From contig CM077343.1 of assembly GCA_039655645.1 (NCBI GenBank), positions 41,722,083 through 41,786,082 of the forward strand: a stretch of 64,000 nucleotides of DNA. Direction: 5' to 3'. The position numbers and the translations under genes are program-made. The notes below the pieces were generated by a model. The model searched no databases. It saw only the letters and a list, made by a program, of their open reading frames with translations, and was not told the origin of the DNA. Below, piece after piece: positions 20,170-31,536 of this stretch. Origin of the DNA: Ammopiptanthus mongolicus (taxonomy: Eukaryota > Streptophyta > Magnoliopsida > Fabales > Fabaceae). Each line of letters opens with the position of its first letter. The first letter of the stretch is position 1.

Positions 20170-21341
20170 AGAAACAATTCTTGGGCATGTGTGTTGATGC
20201 ATGTGTTGCTATTTTCCTTGCCCTAACAATTCAACTTGAAAACCGAGAGCACATTTCCAAGTCCATAAAATATGATTGCATCTTTAATCTCTTGGGATTT
20301 ACAATAAGTTTTCAAGGATTGCAGACAGAAATGTCTGAAAATCTTACTAATGCACCCATCCATGCTCTTCTTGTTTCTTCACCATCTTATAAACATGACT
20401 GTGGTGGATCTCATGAAATTCGGGGGGTTGTTTTGCTACCCCATGAACACCTATTGCTTATGTCGACGTGAGGGACATTGGACCAAAACTTGAGAACTCA
20501 ACCTATGCTAATGAATTAAAACATTTGGGAGGACAAGTAAAACCATAAGTAAGTAAGGCAGTTGCATCAATCTTTAAAATGTATAACTCGTGTAATTCCG
20601 TTCCATTTGACTTGTTTAGCTTTACAAGCCTTGCATATGAACAGTTCTTTCACTTTGTATTTGACCCCGGAGGGTGGGATGTCACTTGGACCTTAACTTT
20701 CAATAAATAAATAAATAAAAACTAAGGTTTTCATTTTAATGTAGGTATGGGGGTCTTCAATTCGTGGTCGAATTGTCTTCAAGATGGTGGGGATGGGGTG
20801 ATCCTAGAATCATAGCAAGAGGCAGGCCATGAAGCTAAAGTGGATGAAGAAGCAAAGTCACTCTCCTACTCCCAAAGACAGCTCGCGACCATCATTAGAA
20901 GACTTGGGATTACGAGTTTCATTTACACGTTTGTAATAATCTTAGGACTTCGATTTTGATTTGTATTAGGACTTAATTAGGCTTGTAATCCGGCTTAGGA
21001 TTACGTCATGGAGGCCCAAATAGCTAGAAGGGGGCGCGAGGCTCTTGCACGAGCTTCCCTCCATTTTGCTGCTTCATATAAATAGGTGTTTGTAACACTT
21101 TGGAATCACTTTTTGTGGAACGAATTGATTTTCTCCAAGTGTGAGAAGTGTGGGTTGAGAGTAGTGTCCTCTCTGGGTTCTTAAGTAGAACCATTACTAG
21201 ATTCTTATCAAGAGCTTCCAATCTCTAGTGGGGAATCAACCTAGGCTTATTTATCCCTTCTTCCAATCAATGGACTCAGTGTGGTGCCATTCCCTCCTTT
21301 TCTTCCTCTTCCATCTTTTCTATTCTTTAATTTACTTACTT

Positions 21342-21790
21342 ACCAAGGTAAGGATGAGGGACTAGAAGATGGCTGCCTTCTAGTGTCGTTTCTAAAGGCC
21401 AGGTATGCCCGAGACCTAAAAAGAGGCCCGTCTGCTTCCTTGGGCAAATCATGGTCTCTGTGCCTACTAGGCTATTAGAAACGAGACTAGATTCTTCCAT
21501 CTCCCCACCCATTTCTTACTCTGGATCGTTAACTAGGGCTTTCTGATGCACAGGATCCTCAGAAGAGGCAAGTGCAGAGCATACTTACACCTTTTGGTTG
21601 AGCCAGGAAGTAGTAGTATGGAAAGAGTTCAAGAAGGAGTAAGAGAGAGTTTTAGAAGCTATACATTTTAGAGAACACTCTAAGTTTTATTTCTTGCTTC
21701 TACTTCTTGCCAACTACAACACAAGGGACCTCTATTTATAAGAGAGGTCTATGGAATACAAACAAAACATTACAACCCACATCATGTGGC
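21342..21790 (-). other. Pararetrovirus promoter and leader region (part)
   Basis: No open frame. On the minus strand a TATA box is followed by an AATAAA (complement at 21686-21691) and leader sequence running to the insertion end. The rest of the leader is at 28358-28412. I could not find a tRNA-Met primer site in either part; it may lie in lost sequence or have decayed. Confidence 0.6.
21733..21740 (-). promoter_or_regulatory. Pararetrovirus TATA box
   Basis: TATAAATA on the minus strand, within CTTATAAATAGAGGTCCCTTG, downstream of the second ORF. This is the expected position of the full-length transcript promoter. Confidence 0.6.
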
Positions 21791-21972
21791 TTACAACGAA
21801 AGACAAATTACAACCACAACTTTAGCATCTCTAAAGTCGATATTTATGACACACTTATGACATAAAGTGGACATAAAGTGGAATACATAACATGACAACC
21901 TAACTTTATTAAAGTGGGACACATCATCACTCATCATTATGCTTCCATAGTGGATTTTGTAGAGATTTTCCA

Positions 21973-22737
21973 CTATCCCTTGATGATAGGTTCATGAGAA
22001 GGGGACAGATTTGGATCAGCTGAGTCATCATCTGAGCTATCTCCACGGTTTTTCTGGAAACAATTATTGATCCATTCATCAATGTCCACTGGTTCATTTG
22101 GGTCTTGTGAGTCTTGCATATTATCAATGTGGTTATGAGAGCTTGCTCCTGCATCTGACTGAGAGTTTGAGCCTAAATGATCATCTGGAATATCAAACTC
22201 CGGCATTCTTGGTTCTCCTGGGATAAATTCTCCTGGATAGGGTCCGAGTGATGAGCAGATAATGTTCTTATTGGAAACATAATTATTTGTTTCAGATAAA
22301 AACATTCTTAATGAAGATAAAATTCTGGGACTTTGTGATGTGAAGTCCAGAAAGGTATGGTATTCCCAAGCATGATTCTTAGAAAGAAGTTGTCCTGACT
22401 GGCTCATGCAGTATGGTTTATGGATGATGAAAATGGTTAACACCTCATGAGATTTTGAGGCTGGGATGTTCCAAATATTATATTTATGAATTATTTTGTG
22501 CAATTCCTGTCTCCACCACAGCAATGGTGCATACCACTGAAAGAAGGTCCATAGATTGGAATCTTGGTTGGCTTCATTGCATAGGTAGTTGTACACAGTG
22601 AGAGGATGGATTTCAATAACTGTATTATACAGGACTGAAAGACTCCATAGAAACCACATGGTCTCCTCTAAAAGGTGAGGGTAAATACGGATGAGATTCA
22701 GAAAAGGTGTTTGGAAGTTGAAAAGGCTGGGGATCAA
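21973..22737 (-). pseudogene. Pararetrovirus second ORF, function unknown (254 codons open)
   Basis: Open frame downstream of RNase H and upstream of the promoter. The N-terminal half is rich in Trp and hydrophobic residues (FFQWYAPLLWW), the C-terminal half is acidic (D/S/N-rich). In florendoviruses a second ORF of unknown function occupies this place. The frame begins without an ATG and an upstream stop suggests a lost N-terminus, so I treat it as broken. It is not a reverse-transcribing enzyme domain. Confidence 0.6.
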
Positions 22738-22874
22738 TGAGGGTTTTGCTTTTCGGAGGAAACGGTGAATATTAGTTTGGGCAAGGTCTTGTATCTTTGC
22801 TGGAGTTGTAGGCTTCTTGGAACAGGTGGCAATTCTTTTGGGTTTTTGGCAATTGTTGTGATGGGGAGAGGGAT

Positions 22875-23825
22875 TCAGTGAGCCATGAAGAAGGGAATAG
22901 GCTTTAGTTTTGTAATGAGGTGGATAGGCTTTGGTCTAGAGAGAAGGTCTGCAATGGTATTCTTTGATCCATTAATGTGCTGGACTGTGAATTTATAGCG
23001 AGAGAACCACGTCTTCCAACGAAGTAATTAAGGGTCTGGGAGAATTTTGTTATTGGATTCGAGTACTTTTGGAAAAGATGAATTGTCCATCTGCACCAGG
23101 AACTCATAAGCACTAAGGTGGAATTCGAACTTCTGGATTCCGTATTTGACTGCCAGTATCTTCTTGTAGACAGTGTGATAATTCTTTTCTGACTCTTTGA
23201 ACTGTCCACTAGCATGGCCACAGTAAAATTTCTTGTCTTCTATTTCCTCGATCAGCACTGCTCCCCAGAAATAGTCACTAGCATTTGTCTGAAGGATTCT
23301 TTTGCCTTTGTCAGTAATCTTCAGTGGTGGTGGATTCTGAGCAACCTCTTTTAAATGTCTCACTGCTTTTGTCTGTTCATGGCCCCAAGGGGTATTTGCT
23401 TCCTTTTTTCTTAATAGCTTAGACAACTGGCTAGTATAGTCTGAAACCTTAGGGATACAATTCCTCAAGAAGTTAATAATTCCCAAAAATTGTTGGATCT
23501 CTTTTTTCGTGAGATTTTCATCTGGGAATTTTAGTAACTCTTGGGCTATATGTGGGCCTGGCTGGAAGAACCCATCTGAGATGGTCATCCCTAAGAATTC
23601 TATACTAGTTTGGCCCAATTGACTCTTTTGGGCTGAAAGCATTACTCCATATTGTCTCGTTAGATCTGAAAATTGTTGAAGATGGGCCATGTGCTCTTCT
23701 TCAGTTTTTGAAAAAATAAGGATATCATCAATGTAGATCAAGGCATGAGAAAGAGTGGGCTGGTAAACCTTTGTCATGGCTCTCTGGAATAGAGAGGGTG
23801 CTACTTTCAAGGCATGACTGTCCAT
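22875..23825 (-). pseudogene. Pararetrovirus reverse transcriptase C-terminal half and RNase H
   Basis: It contains the polymerase motif YIDDIL, the thumb/connection motif QFLGIINFLRNCIP, and RNase H. The first RNase H catalytic position reads TNAS instead of the usual TDAS, so activity should be lost. An in-frame TAA at 23028-23030 interrupts the frame, which continues after it with the typical W...F..QHI.G..N..AD..SRP end to a stop at 22875-22877. The upstream boundary with the preceding piece is a frame break near 23815. Confidence 0.85.
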
Positions 23826-24946
23826 TGATAGTGCACATTTGGTATGCAGAATGTCGTTTTGTATCTGTCTTTTGGTTTGATGCCTAGTGGCCAGAATGCT
23901 GATTTGAGATCAAATTTGGAGTATATTTTGGCTCCTTTGAGCTGTGCAAATTCTACGACCGTATTTGGGACTGGAAACTTTATGTCTTGAAGGAATTCAT
24001 TTAAAGGCTTATAGTCAATGACTAACCTCTTCTTTCCTCTTCTTTGTTTTGATCTCTTTTCCACATAAAAGGCTTGACATGCCCATTCTGAAGTGGTTGG
24101 CTCGATAAGACATTGTTTCAACAATGATTCACATTCCTTTTTTGCTAGTTGAAGGTCACCAGGGTTCATACCCGGATGGGCGGCCTTTGTGGGATTGATG
24201 TCTTCATTCTTTTTAAATGGCAAGTGGATGAAGAACTCTTCATTCTTCCACAGCGGAGAAGGATGTTGAAACTGACCATGATCTTCTGTGCAACAACTCA
24301 TAAGGTCATCCATGATCTTTTCGTATCCTCCTGGGACTTGTTGAAGTGCAAACATCTTTGGAATATCAGTATAGGGACTGAAATAGTATTTATACCGGAT
24401 TCCTTGAGGAAGAATTTGCAACTTTCTTGCCTGGCAGTAGATATCCATCCTAATGAGAACATCCTTGTCAGGAAGTTTACTGCCTAACACTTTAGTCCAA
24501 ACAGTGCATTCAGGGAAGAATTTGATCCCAACTTTTGTCTTTGAGATCAAGTCAGTTGAAAAGATTTTGCCATCTGCAGCATAGAAGTATTCCTTATGAG
24601 GTTTCCACATTTCTGCAGGTAGGATTTCTGGATTCATTCGGCTCCTGCTGGCTCCTGTGTCAATGTAAGCAATGACAGGAATAGGCCTATCATATTTTGA
24701 TGGTAGAACTTGTATTTTGATGAATGGCAATGGGAGATTTGTGGAGGCCTGTTGCATCCTGAGGCAGGGTTGTATAGCATAGCAATGTTGGACATCTTCA
24801 TCAGATTGGCTGTCAGAGTCTAAATCTGAGTATTTATCTTCTTTGAGGGCAAAGATCATATCTGCATCCGCTTCGTCTTGTTCAGAAAACAAGGACTTAA
24901 TATCATCATGATCAATGGGATAAGCCTGTTGAAGATGTTGGATCAT
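23807..24946 (-). pseudogene. Pararetrovirus aspartic protease and reverse transcriptase N-terminal half (379 codons)
   Basis: Starts in an acidic linker after the zinc knuckle. Protease motif YIDTGASRS is present; the second conserved motif reads DVLIRMD, where a Gly is usual in place of Arg. The reverse-transcriptase part has RLVIDYKPLN and SKFDLKSAFW. The frame stops just after QWTVMP, where a short deletion removed the conserved Phe-Gly block and shifted the frame. The Met at 24946 is internal: the frame is open upstream through the knuckle. Confidence 0.85.
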
Positions 24947-25345
24947 TTTTACTGCCTTCCTGGACTTGTTAGGACAATTTTTTGTAAAATGACCTTTCTG
25001 CTTGCATAAATAACACCTGTCTTAGTTCTTTTTCTTGAAAGGTTTTCTTTTGAAGAACCTTACATGTTTCTGCTTTCCTTTATCCCTTCTTTTCACCATT
25101 CTATACTTGTGGAAATGAGACTTTTTCTTGGTAGGATAGGAACAATCTTTGTCTTTGCATTTGATTTGAAGGTAGGGCTTTCTACATATCTTCTGGAGCT
25201 TCGTCTTCCCTTCTACAATGCAATGAAAGAGCTTTTGTTGTTCACAGAGCTTGTCTAATGTAGACAAAGCCATTTGATAGATTTCTCCTAGGGAGATCTC
25301 TGAGATGTCTCTACGTAAAGAGAGGATTGTTCTTTGGAGTTCTGG
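24947..25345 (-). pseudogene. Pararetrovirus coat-protein C-terminal part and zinc knuckle
   Basis: In the same frame as the coat-protein region upstream, after a TAG at 25346-25348. It is open through a basic, Lys/Arg-rich stretch to a TAA at 25022-25024, followed in frame by the CCHC knuckle CYLCKQKGHFTKNC. A basic stretch and knuckle at the coat-protein end, which would bind the genome, are typical of caulimovirids. Two in-frame stops make it a pseudogene. Confidence 0.82.
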
Positions 25346-26419
25346 CTAAATGTCGGTTGGAAGGGAAGCGATGAAGGTGTACTTGAGGTCTGGATTGTTG
25401 GAACCATTGAGCATATGATATCTCTGAGCCATCCTTTGGTAATGATGATCCAAATCTTTCCTTTTTAGAGAACAGCATTGCATTTCGAAGAATTCTTGCC
25501 TTCTTTGTCTTTCTATGAGTTGATAATCTCCTAGAAATTCTTTGTGAATGAGTCCCAGTAATTGGCCTGCATATGATAATTGGGTAATTTGGAGCTGCTT
25601 GTATGGTCCAAGGCTTTGGAACCATTCTCTTAACGTGCCTGTCATCCTGGCCACAAATTCTTTGATTACTGATGAAAGGGTGACACCTGGTTTAGTCATT
25701 TGGACATCTATCCATGCACCCATGTCGTTAAGCTTTGACCGCCATTTCTCAGGAGCGGCATCATCGAAAGTGAACCATGGACCCGAAGTGGGTCGATGAA
25801 TGCTTTCGACCGGTACTTCTACATACGCCATCCGGGAGCTTTCTTCACCATCATTGTCAACTCTTGATTCTTCTTCATGAGGATCACCTTGTGGGATCGT
25901 CATGTAAAGTGCAGAGACATCCATATAACGTTGTTCTGAATCATCGAAACTCCATAGAGAATCTTCGGAAATCTGGGATTCAGAATCAGAATGTGATTCA
26001 AGGACAGAGTGGGCATTCTTAGAGCTTTGGATATCTTCAGATTGAGAGTCAGAGTGGTCTGACTGAGAAGAGTGAAGCAGCCTTATGGGAAGCATAGGGT
26101 GTTTGTTTTTGGCTATGGACGGAGATCCTTCTTTTGGTGGAGATGGAGATGGAGTTCTAAGGCGTATGGGTTCTGTTGTTCTTCGGGGATCCTTTTTGTT
26201 TTGCGATGAGAATTGTGGAGGGTTTTTGGGCTTGGATGGTTTTTGAGGGCCAGTCTCTGACTGCCTAAATACTTCATAAGTCATCTTGAAGCATTTAGAG
26301 TAGTCAGTCTTCTTTAGAAGGATAATTTGAATATGCAGGTTGTGGAGTATTGAAGGATGGTATGTTAGTGGGGTAGGCATCATAAACAATCTAATGCTGC
26401 TTGGCCATATCTTTCTCAA
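25346..26419 (-). pseudogene. Pararetrovirus coat-protein region (357 codons open)
   Basis: The N-terminal part is Ser/Pro/acid-rich and disordered; from about residue 200 it becomes a structured capsid-like region (WFTFDD, EFVARMTGTLREWFQSLG, QRRQEFFEMQC). Ends at an in-frame TAG where the family continues. The start overlaps the end of the coiled-coil frame in another frame, so a frame break lies between 26391 and 26419. Confidence 0.82.
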
Positions 26420-26837
26420 TCTGATTGAATTGTTCTTGGAGTACCCGGATTTCTCTATCCTTTTTTACCATTTCTGGACCAATGTAGCCGATCTTGATGA
26501 GATGCCTCAGATCTGCATCTAACAGCATTATTTTTCTTTTGAGATCTTCATACAAAGCCTGTATCTGAATAGAAAATCCTTCCACTTGTTTTACAGTGGA
26601 TTCTTGCTTGGAGGCAAGATTGTCTATTTTGGAGTCTATTCTTTTAAGGACTTTGTTCTGGGCCCTCGCATTGTGCGTTTGCCAGTTCAACACTTCTTCG
26701 GCCGGGGTGATTAGCTTCAAACCTAATGGAGAGACTTCAGAGGGAGTCACATAAGGCTTCATTGAGGTTCTGGTAGATTCATCTGTCCTTCTATCCAAAG
26801 GCGGGAAATCCTCATCATATTTAGAAGGTGTAAGCAT
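26391..26837 (-). pseudogene. Pararetrovirus coiled-coil region between movement and coat proteins
   Basis: 148 codons open. N-terminal KYDEDFPPL motif, then long heptad-like stretches (VLKRIDSKIDNLASKQES..., REIRVLQEQFNQIEKD) suggesting a coiled coil. It sits between movement and coat regions, a place where related polyproteins also have such a segment. The upstream frame ends at 26876 in a different frame, so a small indel separates them. Confidence 0.72.
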
Positions 26838-26875
26838 CTTACAGGGACTTGTGAGACAAGTATGAGAAGGTTCCT

Positions 26876-28357
26876 CTAATATGGATTTTGCCTGCGCTGA
26901 TTCTCCTCTCTTCGTTTCTGATCTTCTTGAAGGATTTCAGCTGCTCTTAGACGGAGGTATTCTTCTCGAGAAGCACCGGCATGTGGGTTTCGAATTCCTA
27001 CCCACGGTCTTCGTCTTCGGGACTCATCATCTCTATCGCCATCATCGTTGTGGCGCCTGGTATATTTGTTCTGGGAGCATTGAGATTTTGCTTTTCTTCG
27101 CAGTATCCTTCGTCGTGCTTTTTCCATTCTTCTTTCTAGATCAGAATCGATACCTTCTTCTCCATATTCCCTGCAAGAACAATCGGAGTCACACATCTCC
27201 GGTGCTACATCCCAAATGAAATGTCCCTCAATGTGAGACACATAAGAATATTCACCGTTTGGGTAAATATAGTGGATGGGAGGAGTTAGCTTGTTTTTCT
27301 TTTGCTTTACAACCGGATTGATTGTTAAAGCATGGTGTACAGATGTACTTGGTTTGCTAAACTCCTTTCCGAGATTGCTGAAAATTTCAGCAAGCTTTGC
27401 TTCCTCTGGGTGTTGGAAAGACTCTTGTTCCTCTACAGGTGGCTTGAAGACAGTTTTCACCGTTCCGTCTCCCAAAGAGAAAATATCTGGGGGAAGAAAT
27501 GTATGACTAGGCATGCTCAGTGTATGCTCTTTTTCATAGTTGGTGATCCACTCCAGTGGCATCAGTTTCATCAAATCCGCCCTTGGGATCTGGATGATGG
27601 CCGGAACATCTTCCCTGGAGGCTACGATCATGAGAGCATCCCCTGTAGAATTGGGGAAATGAAGATCTAAAGCATGATCTTGTTGTCTATAGATCATCTG
27701 ATGATGGAGTGTTGCCGTCATGGTTGTAGCTACTTGTTCAGCTCCGCTGATCTGGACTTGGACCTTCAGAAAAGTAGAGACATTGGGGTCGTCTAGTCGG
27801 ACATTAAAATCTGGGGCTATTGTTAGGATCACGGTTCCCGCAGCTAAAGAAGTAAGTACTGTTACGATCAATGCATCCTGATACCTCACGTATGTTGAGT
27901 TAAGGAGTGCAAATCTAGCTGTGGCTGGGATTCCTTTCCTTCCATGAAGTGTAAGGCAAAGCCTCACTGCTTCAATATGAATATGGGTGTAGCCTTGACG
28001 TCTCCAGTGAGTAATGAGTTCTGGCGGAAACTCGAGGGTCACATATTGTTCTTGACTAGTGGCGCGAAGACCACACTGATCCATCCTGGTGCTCTGGATA
28101 TATTCTTTGACGGGAGGTCTCTTTGTAGAGACTAACGATTTGAGGCTCCTCGTAATAGATTTGTTTCTGGCATAAAGACTATATGGGTTCAAGAGTGGGA
28201 GGTTGGTTTCTTCAAGTTTCGTGTCTTCAGGGAGAATAGAGACTTCTATTAGGTTGTCTATTCTATTTGAAAGAGTTCGGATACAAGAGTTAGGTATAGA
28301 TAACGAAGAAGAAAGTCTAACAGGCTCAAGGGGTAGAGATGAGGTGGAGGATTCCAT
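26876..28357 (-). pseudogene. Pararetrovirus movement-protein region (493 codons open)
   Basis: N-terminal end of the viral polyprotein. Start at ATG 28357-28355, about 55 bases from the insert end. A 30K-type movement-protein core spans about residues 100-250 (HIHIEAVRLCLTLHGRKG, LDDPNVSTFLKVQVQISGA). A cysteine-bearing segment (CDSDCSC) and an Arg-rich C-terminus follow. This piece is open, but the polyprotein is broken directly after it by a frame change near 26880, so I class the whole as a pseudogene. Confidence 0.85.
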
Positions 28358-28679
28358 GTTGGCAAGTTTCCTCTTCTCTACTATCTTTCATACTACTCCT
28401 TCATAGGCTCTTGTTAATTAGTGCTTGATGATAAGTTCGTTTTTCTTGCTTTTTGTTGCAATTGCAATTCTTCTGCTCTTCATCTTGTAAATTCACGGCT
28501 TAGGCTTGAGAATTGCATCCAAGGAGCTTGCATTGTACTTGCTTGCTCTTGGTTGGCATCATGATCACATTCTTGATCAAGTTTGTTTTCCCTCCAAATT
28601 TTCTCATCTGACTTTTAGTTCAAGTTTTATCGGAGCTCCTAGATAGACACGACATTTCCTTGATTCAATCAAGATCACA

Positions 28680-31471
28680 TGATCTGGTATCTAGATCTAG
28701 TCTCTAGGAGCTTTAAATTTTGGATTCGGGTTTGCAGTTTGAAAATTTGAAATCGGCGTGAAAAATCTTTTTGAATTTCGTGTAGATTCTTGATCTTTGA
28801 TCTTGAATTGTGCTTCAATTGTGTTGTTTTGTTGCTAATTGATGTTGAATTGTTCATTCCTTCACTTAGTAGTTTTAATATTTGGTGAAGGAGCATCAAT
28901 TCTGAATGTCATGTTCTTGACCATGTTCTTGGTGTCCATCCTTAACTTAGTGCTTCATAGATCCTTTGGAATTTTTGCCTCACAGACCTTGTTGATTTTC
29001 ATGAAGTGTTGTGGAATTATCAGTCAACCACTTGATGGGAAGATCTTGGCATAGAGTTTTGAATTCTAATCTTACTTTTGTTCGGAATTTAGAATTGTGT
29101 TTGTTCTGGCTGATTTAATTTGTGCATAATGGTCTCAAGATAACACTTGTACCACTCTCTTCAAGAGAGGTTGGTGAGGACAAAAGGATATTGAGAATCA
29201 AAAGAGAACAAGATAGAAAAGCCTTACGAGGAAAAGGAAAAGAGAATGAAAGTGGCAAAAGGAAAAATGAGCCACTGGAGGAAAAAGGCCAAAACAGAGA
29301 AAAGAAAGGAATGGAGGCACAAAATAGAGTGGAAAGTGGAGAGTTTGTTCGTAACACAAATGGAGATAGAATTCGATGAGAGTGATATTGAAGAAAAAGA
29401 GACAAAAGAAGGTGAGGAAATTCAGTTTTTGCATTACAAGGAAGCAAACCAAGGTTTGCCATGCATGAGTTTTCAAAAGCGTAGACGTTCTATCTCTATG
29501 TTACATGGTAACTTGCTTGGTTCTTAATCTCCTCTTTTACTCACTAGATTTCCATGCTTGTTAAATGACTTGCATAACTCTCGACATCTTTCGTCGTTTG
29601 ATTTGAAGAAACAATTCTTAGGTCTGTGTGTTGATGCATGTGTTGCTATTTTCCTTGTGATATGAGCCCAATAAGGAGTATGGACCAAGAAGCACTTCAA
29701 GGACTTGGTGGGCCTATGACCAGATCAAGAACAAAGAAAGCCCAAGAAGTCTTAAAACAAATGGTGACCACCTTTATGGAAGTAAGGCCAACTTCAGGCC
29801 TAGAAGGAATGGAGGCCAAGATGGTGACTTACCTTAGTCAAGTAGAGGCCCATAATGATGACAAGGGGGGCGTGACCTTGCTTTCATAGTTGTTTTGTTT
29901 TTCAATTCAATAAAGTGTAATGAGGTTATGTGAGTGGATCCAATTGAGCATTCTATATTAGTGTGCTACACTAAGAGTTGCATGAAGGTCTAGCCCATAT
30001 TTTCCATGAAGCTACACGTTGAGTAGGGAGTCTTGGGGAGGGAATCTTTAGCTTGCATGCTATAAGAAACTCCTCATTAAGTTGAGTCAATAAATTGTAA
30101 GTTATGGGTGTTACACTTTTAAATTGCAAAGCAAAGTGTAACCACCCATCATGAAGGGAGAGTAGGCGTGACATTAAGTGCTTAGGGCTGACTTCAATTG
30201 CTTCATGGTGAGTTATGAGTGTCTTGGTGGCTGCCTTCAATTGTTTGAGTGTTACACTTTTAATTTGACAAACAAAGTGTAACCCACCCATGAAGAACAA
30301 GTGGTAGCCGTGACATTGAGTGTCTTGGGGCTGAATTCAATTGCTTGATGGTGAGTTATGAGTGCTTGATGGACTGCCTTCAATTGTTTTAGTGTTACGC
30401 ATTTAATTTGACAAACAAAGTGTAACCACCCACGAAGAAGGAAGGGTAGGCATGTATGAATGGGTTTGGGGGCTGATTGATTTTGGTTTCGTGGTCATCA
30501 AGTTAGAAATTAGGCCATTCAAAGTGGGGGTTATGCCTTGTCTTTGGATACCAAGAGTTGGATGACTATTATATGTATGCACCTAAAACCTTGAGAAATA
30601 CAACTTTGAAGTTATTTTGGATCAAATTCCATTTGAGTGAGAATTGTTTCTCATAGGTTCTTGGTTGAACCAAACTTAGTTCTTATCAAGAATCCAAGAT
30701 TCTTGTGGCGAACATCACTTGGCTTATCAAACCTTCTTGGTTTGTGGCGCCTCATCATCTCTTTCTATCCATTTTCTTATTTTCTTCATCTTTTATGTTG
30801 ATTCATATTGCTTCCAAAGAAGAACACGAAATTAACTTGTTTTGCATTCAACCATAAGATCTTCAAAAGGCAACCACACCATTTGGTTGTCATCACCTTG
30901 CCCTAACAATTCAACTTGAAAACCGAGAGCACATTTCCAAATCCATAAAATATGATTGCATCTTTAATCTCTCGGGATTTACAATAAGTTTTCAAGGATT
31001 GCAGACAAAAATGTCTGAAAATCTTACTAATGCACCCATATGTGCTCTTCTTGTTTCTTCACCATCTTATCAACTTGACTGTGGTGGATCTCATGAAATT
31101 CGGGGGGTTGTTTTGCTACCCCAAGAACACCTATTGCGTATGTCGACGTGAGGGACGTTGGACCAATACTTGAGAACTCGACCTATGCTAATGAATTAAA
31201 ACATTTGGGAGGACAAGTAAAACCATAAGTAAGTAAGGCGGTTGCATCAATCTTTAAAATGTATGACTCGTGTAATTCCGTTCCATTTGACTTGTTTAGC
31301 TTTACAAGCCTTGCATGTGAAGAGTTCTTTCACTTTGTATTTGACCCCGGAGGGTGGGATGTCACTTGGACCTTAACTTTTAATAAATAAAAAAAACTAA
31401 GGCTTTCATTTTAATGTAGGTATGGGGGTCTTCAATTCGTGGTCGAATTGTCTTCAAGATGGTGGGGATGG
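28680..31471 (+). mobile_element. C internal region, unit 4, split by an A solo LTR
   Basis: C sequence 28680-29657 and 30901-31471. The primer site TGGTATCTAGATC is near 28685. The linker relic lies at 29122-29527. The accessory ORF starts near 29560, is cut by the A LTR, and resumes at 30901; FDPGG is near 31340-31356. The polypurine-like run precedes the LTR at 31472. The 3' part from 30896 is the segment duplicated at 32621-33261. Confidence 0.85.
29658..30895 (+). repeat. Solo LTR of element A (1238 bp), TSD CCTTG
   Basis: TGATATGAGCCC to GGTTGTCATCA, flanked by CCTTG at 29653-29657 and 30896-30900: a classic solo LTR left by recombination between two LTRs. A reading frame enters it from the start (MSPIRSMDQEAL...GPMTRSRTKK, to 29889), the LTR-encoded Gag-Pol tail. 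It has three copies of a roughly 142-base subrepeat (starting about 30110, 30251 and 30394), each opening with a hairpin GTTACACTTT...AAAGTGTAAC; most other A LTRs have two. Confidence 0.92.
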
Positions 31472-31536
31472 TGTGATCCTAGAATCATAGCAAGAGGCAG
31501 GCCGCGAAGCTAAAGTGGATGAAGAAGCAAAGTCAC

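Larger units (their letters stand above)
16660..20796 (+). mobile_element. C internal region, unit 3, split by element D
   Basis: C sequence runs 16660-17591, is interrupted by D (17592-20169), and resumes at 20175 after the duplicated AGAAA. The insertion is inside the accessory ORF (after TTTGTTTTGAAGAAA). The resumed part continues that frame to about 20471 and then the FDPGG region, the intron-like stretch and the polypurine-like run before the LTR at 20797. Confidence 0.85.
21342..28412 (-). mobile_element. Endogenous pararetrovirus (caulimovirid, florendovirus/petuvirus-like), degenerate
   Basis: About 7.07 kb on the minus strand, without LTRs and without target duplication. Order on the minus strand: movement-protein region, coiled-coil region, coat-protein region, zinc knuckle, aspartic protease, reverse transcriptase, RNase H, a second ORF, promoter, leader. 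The two ends of the insert both lie in the leader, so it is one genome-length copy opened there. The length fits one genome of these viruses. Several stops and frame breaks show it is dead. The movement-protein and second-ORF features suggest a florendovirus-like member; the genus is uncertain. Confidence 0.9.
20797..28679 (+). repeat. C LTR, unit 3/4 boundary, split by the pararetrovirus
   Basis: LTR sequence 20797-21341 and 28413-28679. The first base is mutated (GGTGATCC for TGTGATCC). At the breakpoint about 35 bases of LTR, present in other copies between CTTACTT and TTAATTAGTGC, are missing, so the virus replaced them. The end is AGATCACA at 28679. Confidence 0.85.

Noticed and set aside
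22904..23221. Separate minus-strand gene overlapping the viral RNase H
   Set aside because: Wrong frame relative to the RNase H end, which remains readable in the frame of 22875-23825; composition shows no domain.
24149..24487. Plus-strand ORFs opposite the pararetrovirus (also 26881-27219 and 27332-27670)
   Set aside because: Shadows of the viral frames, without any family similarity.
30110..30430. CRISPR-like array in the A LTR (spaced palindromes)
   Set aside because: Only two or three long subrepeats that are similar throughout, with no unique spacers, in a plant LTR.
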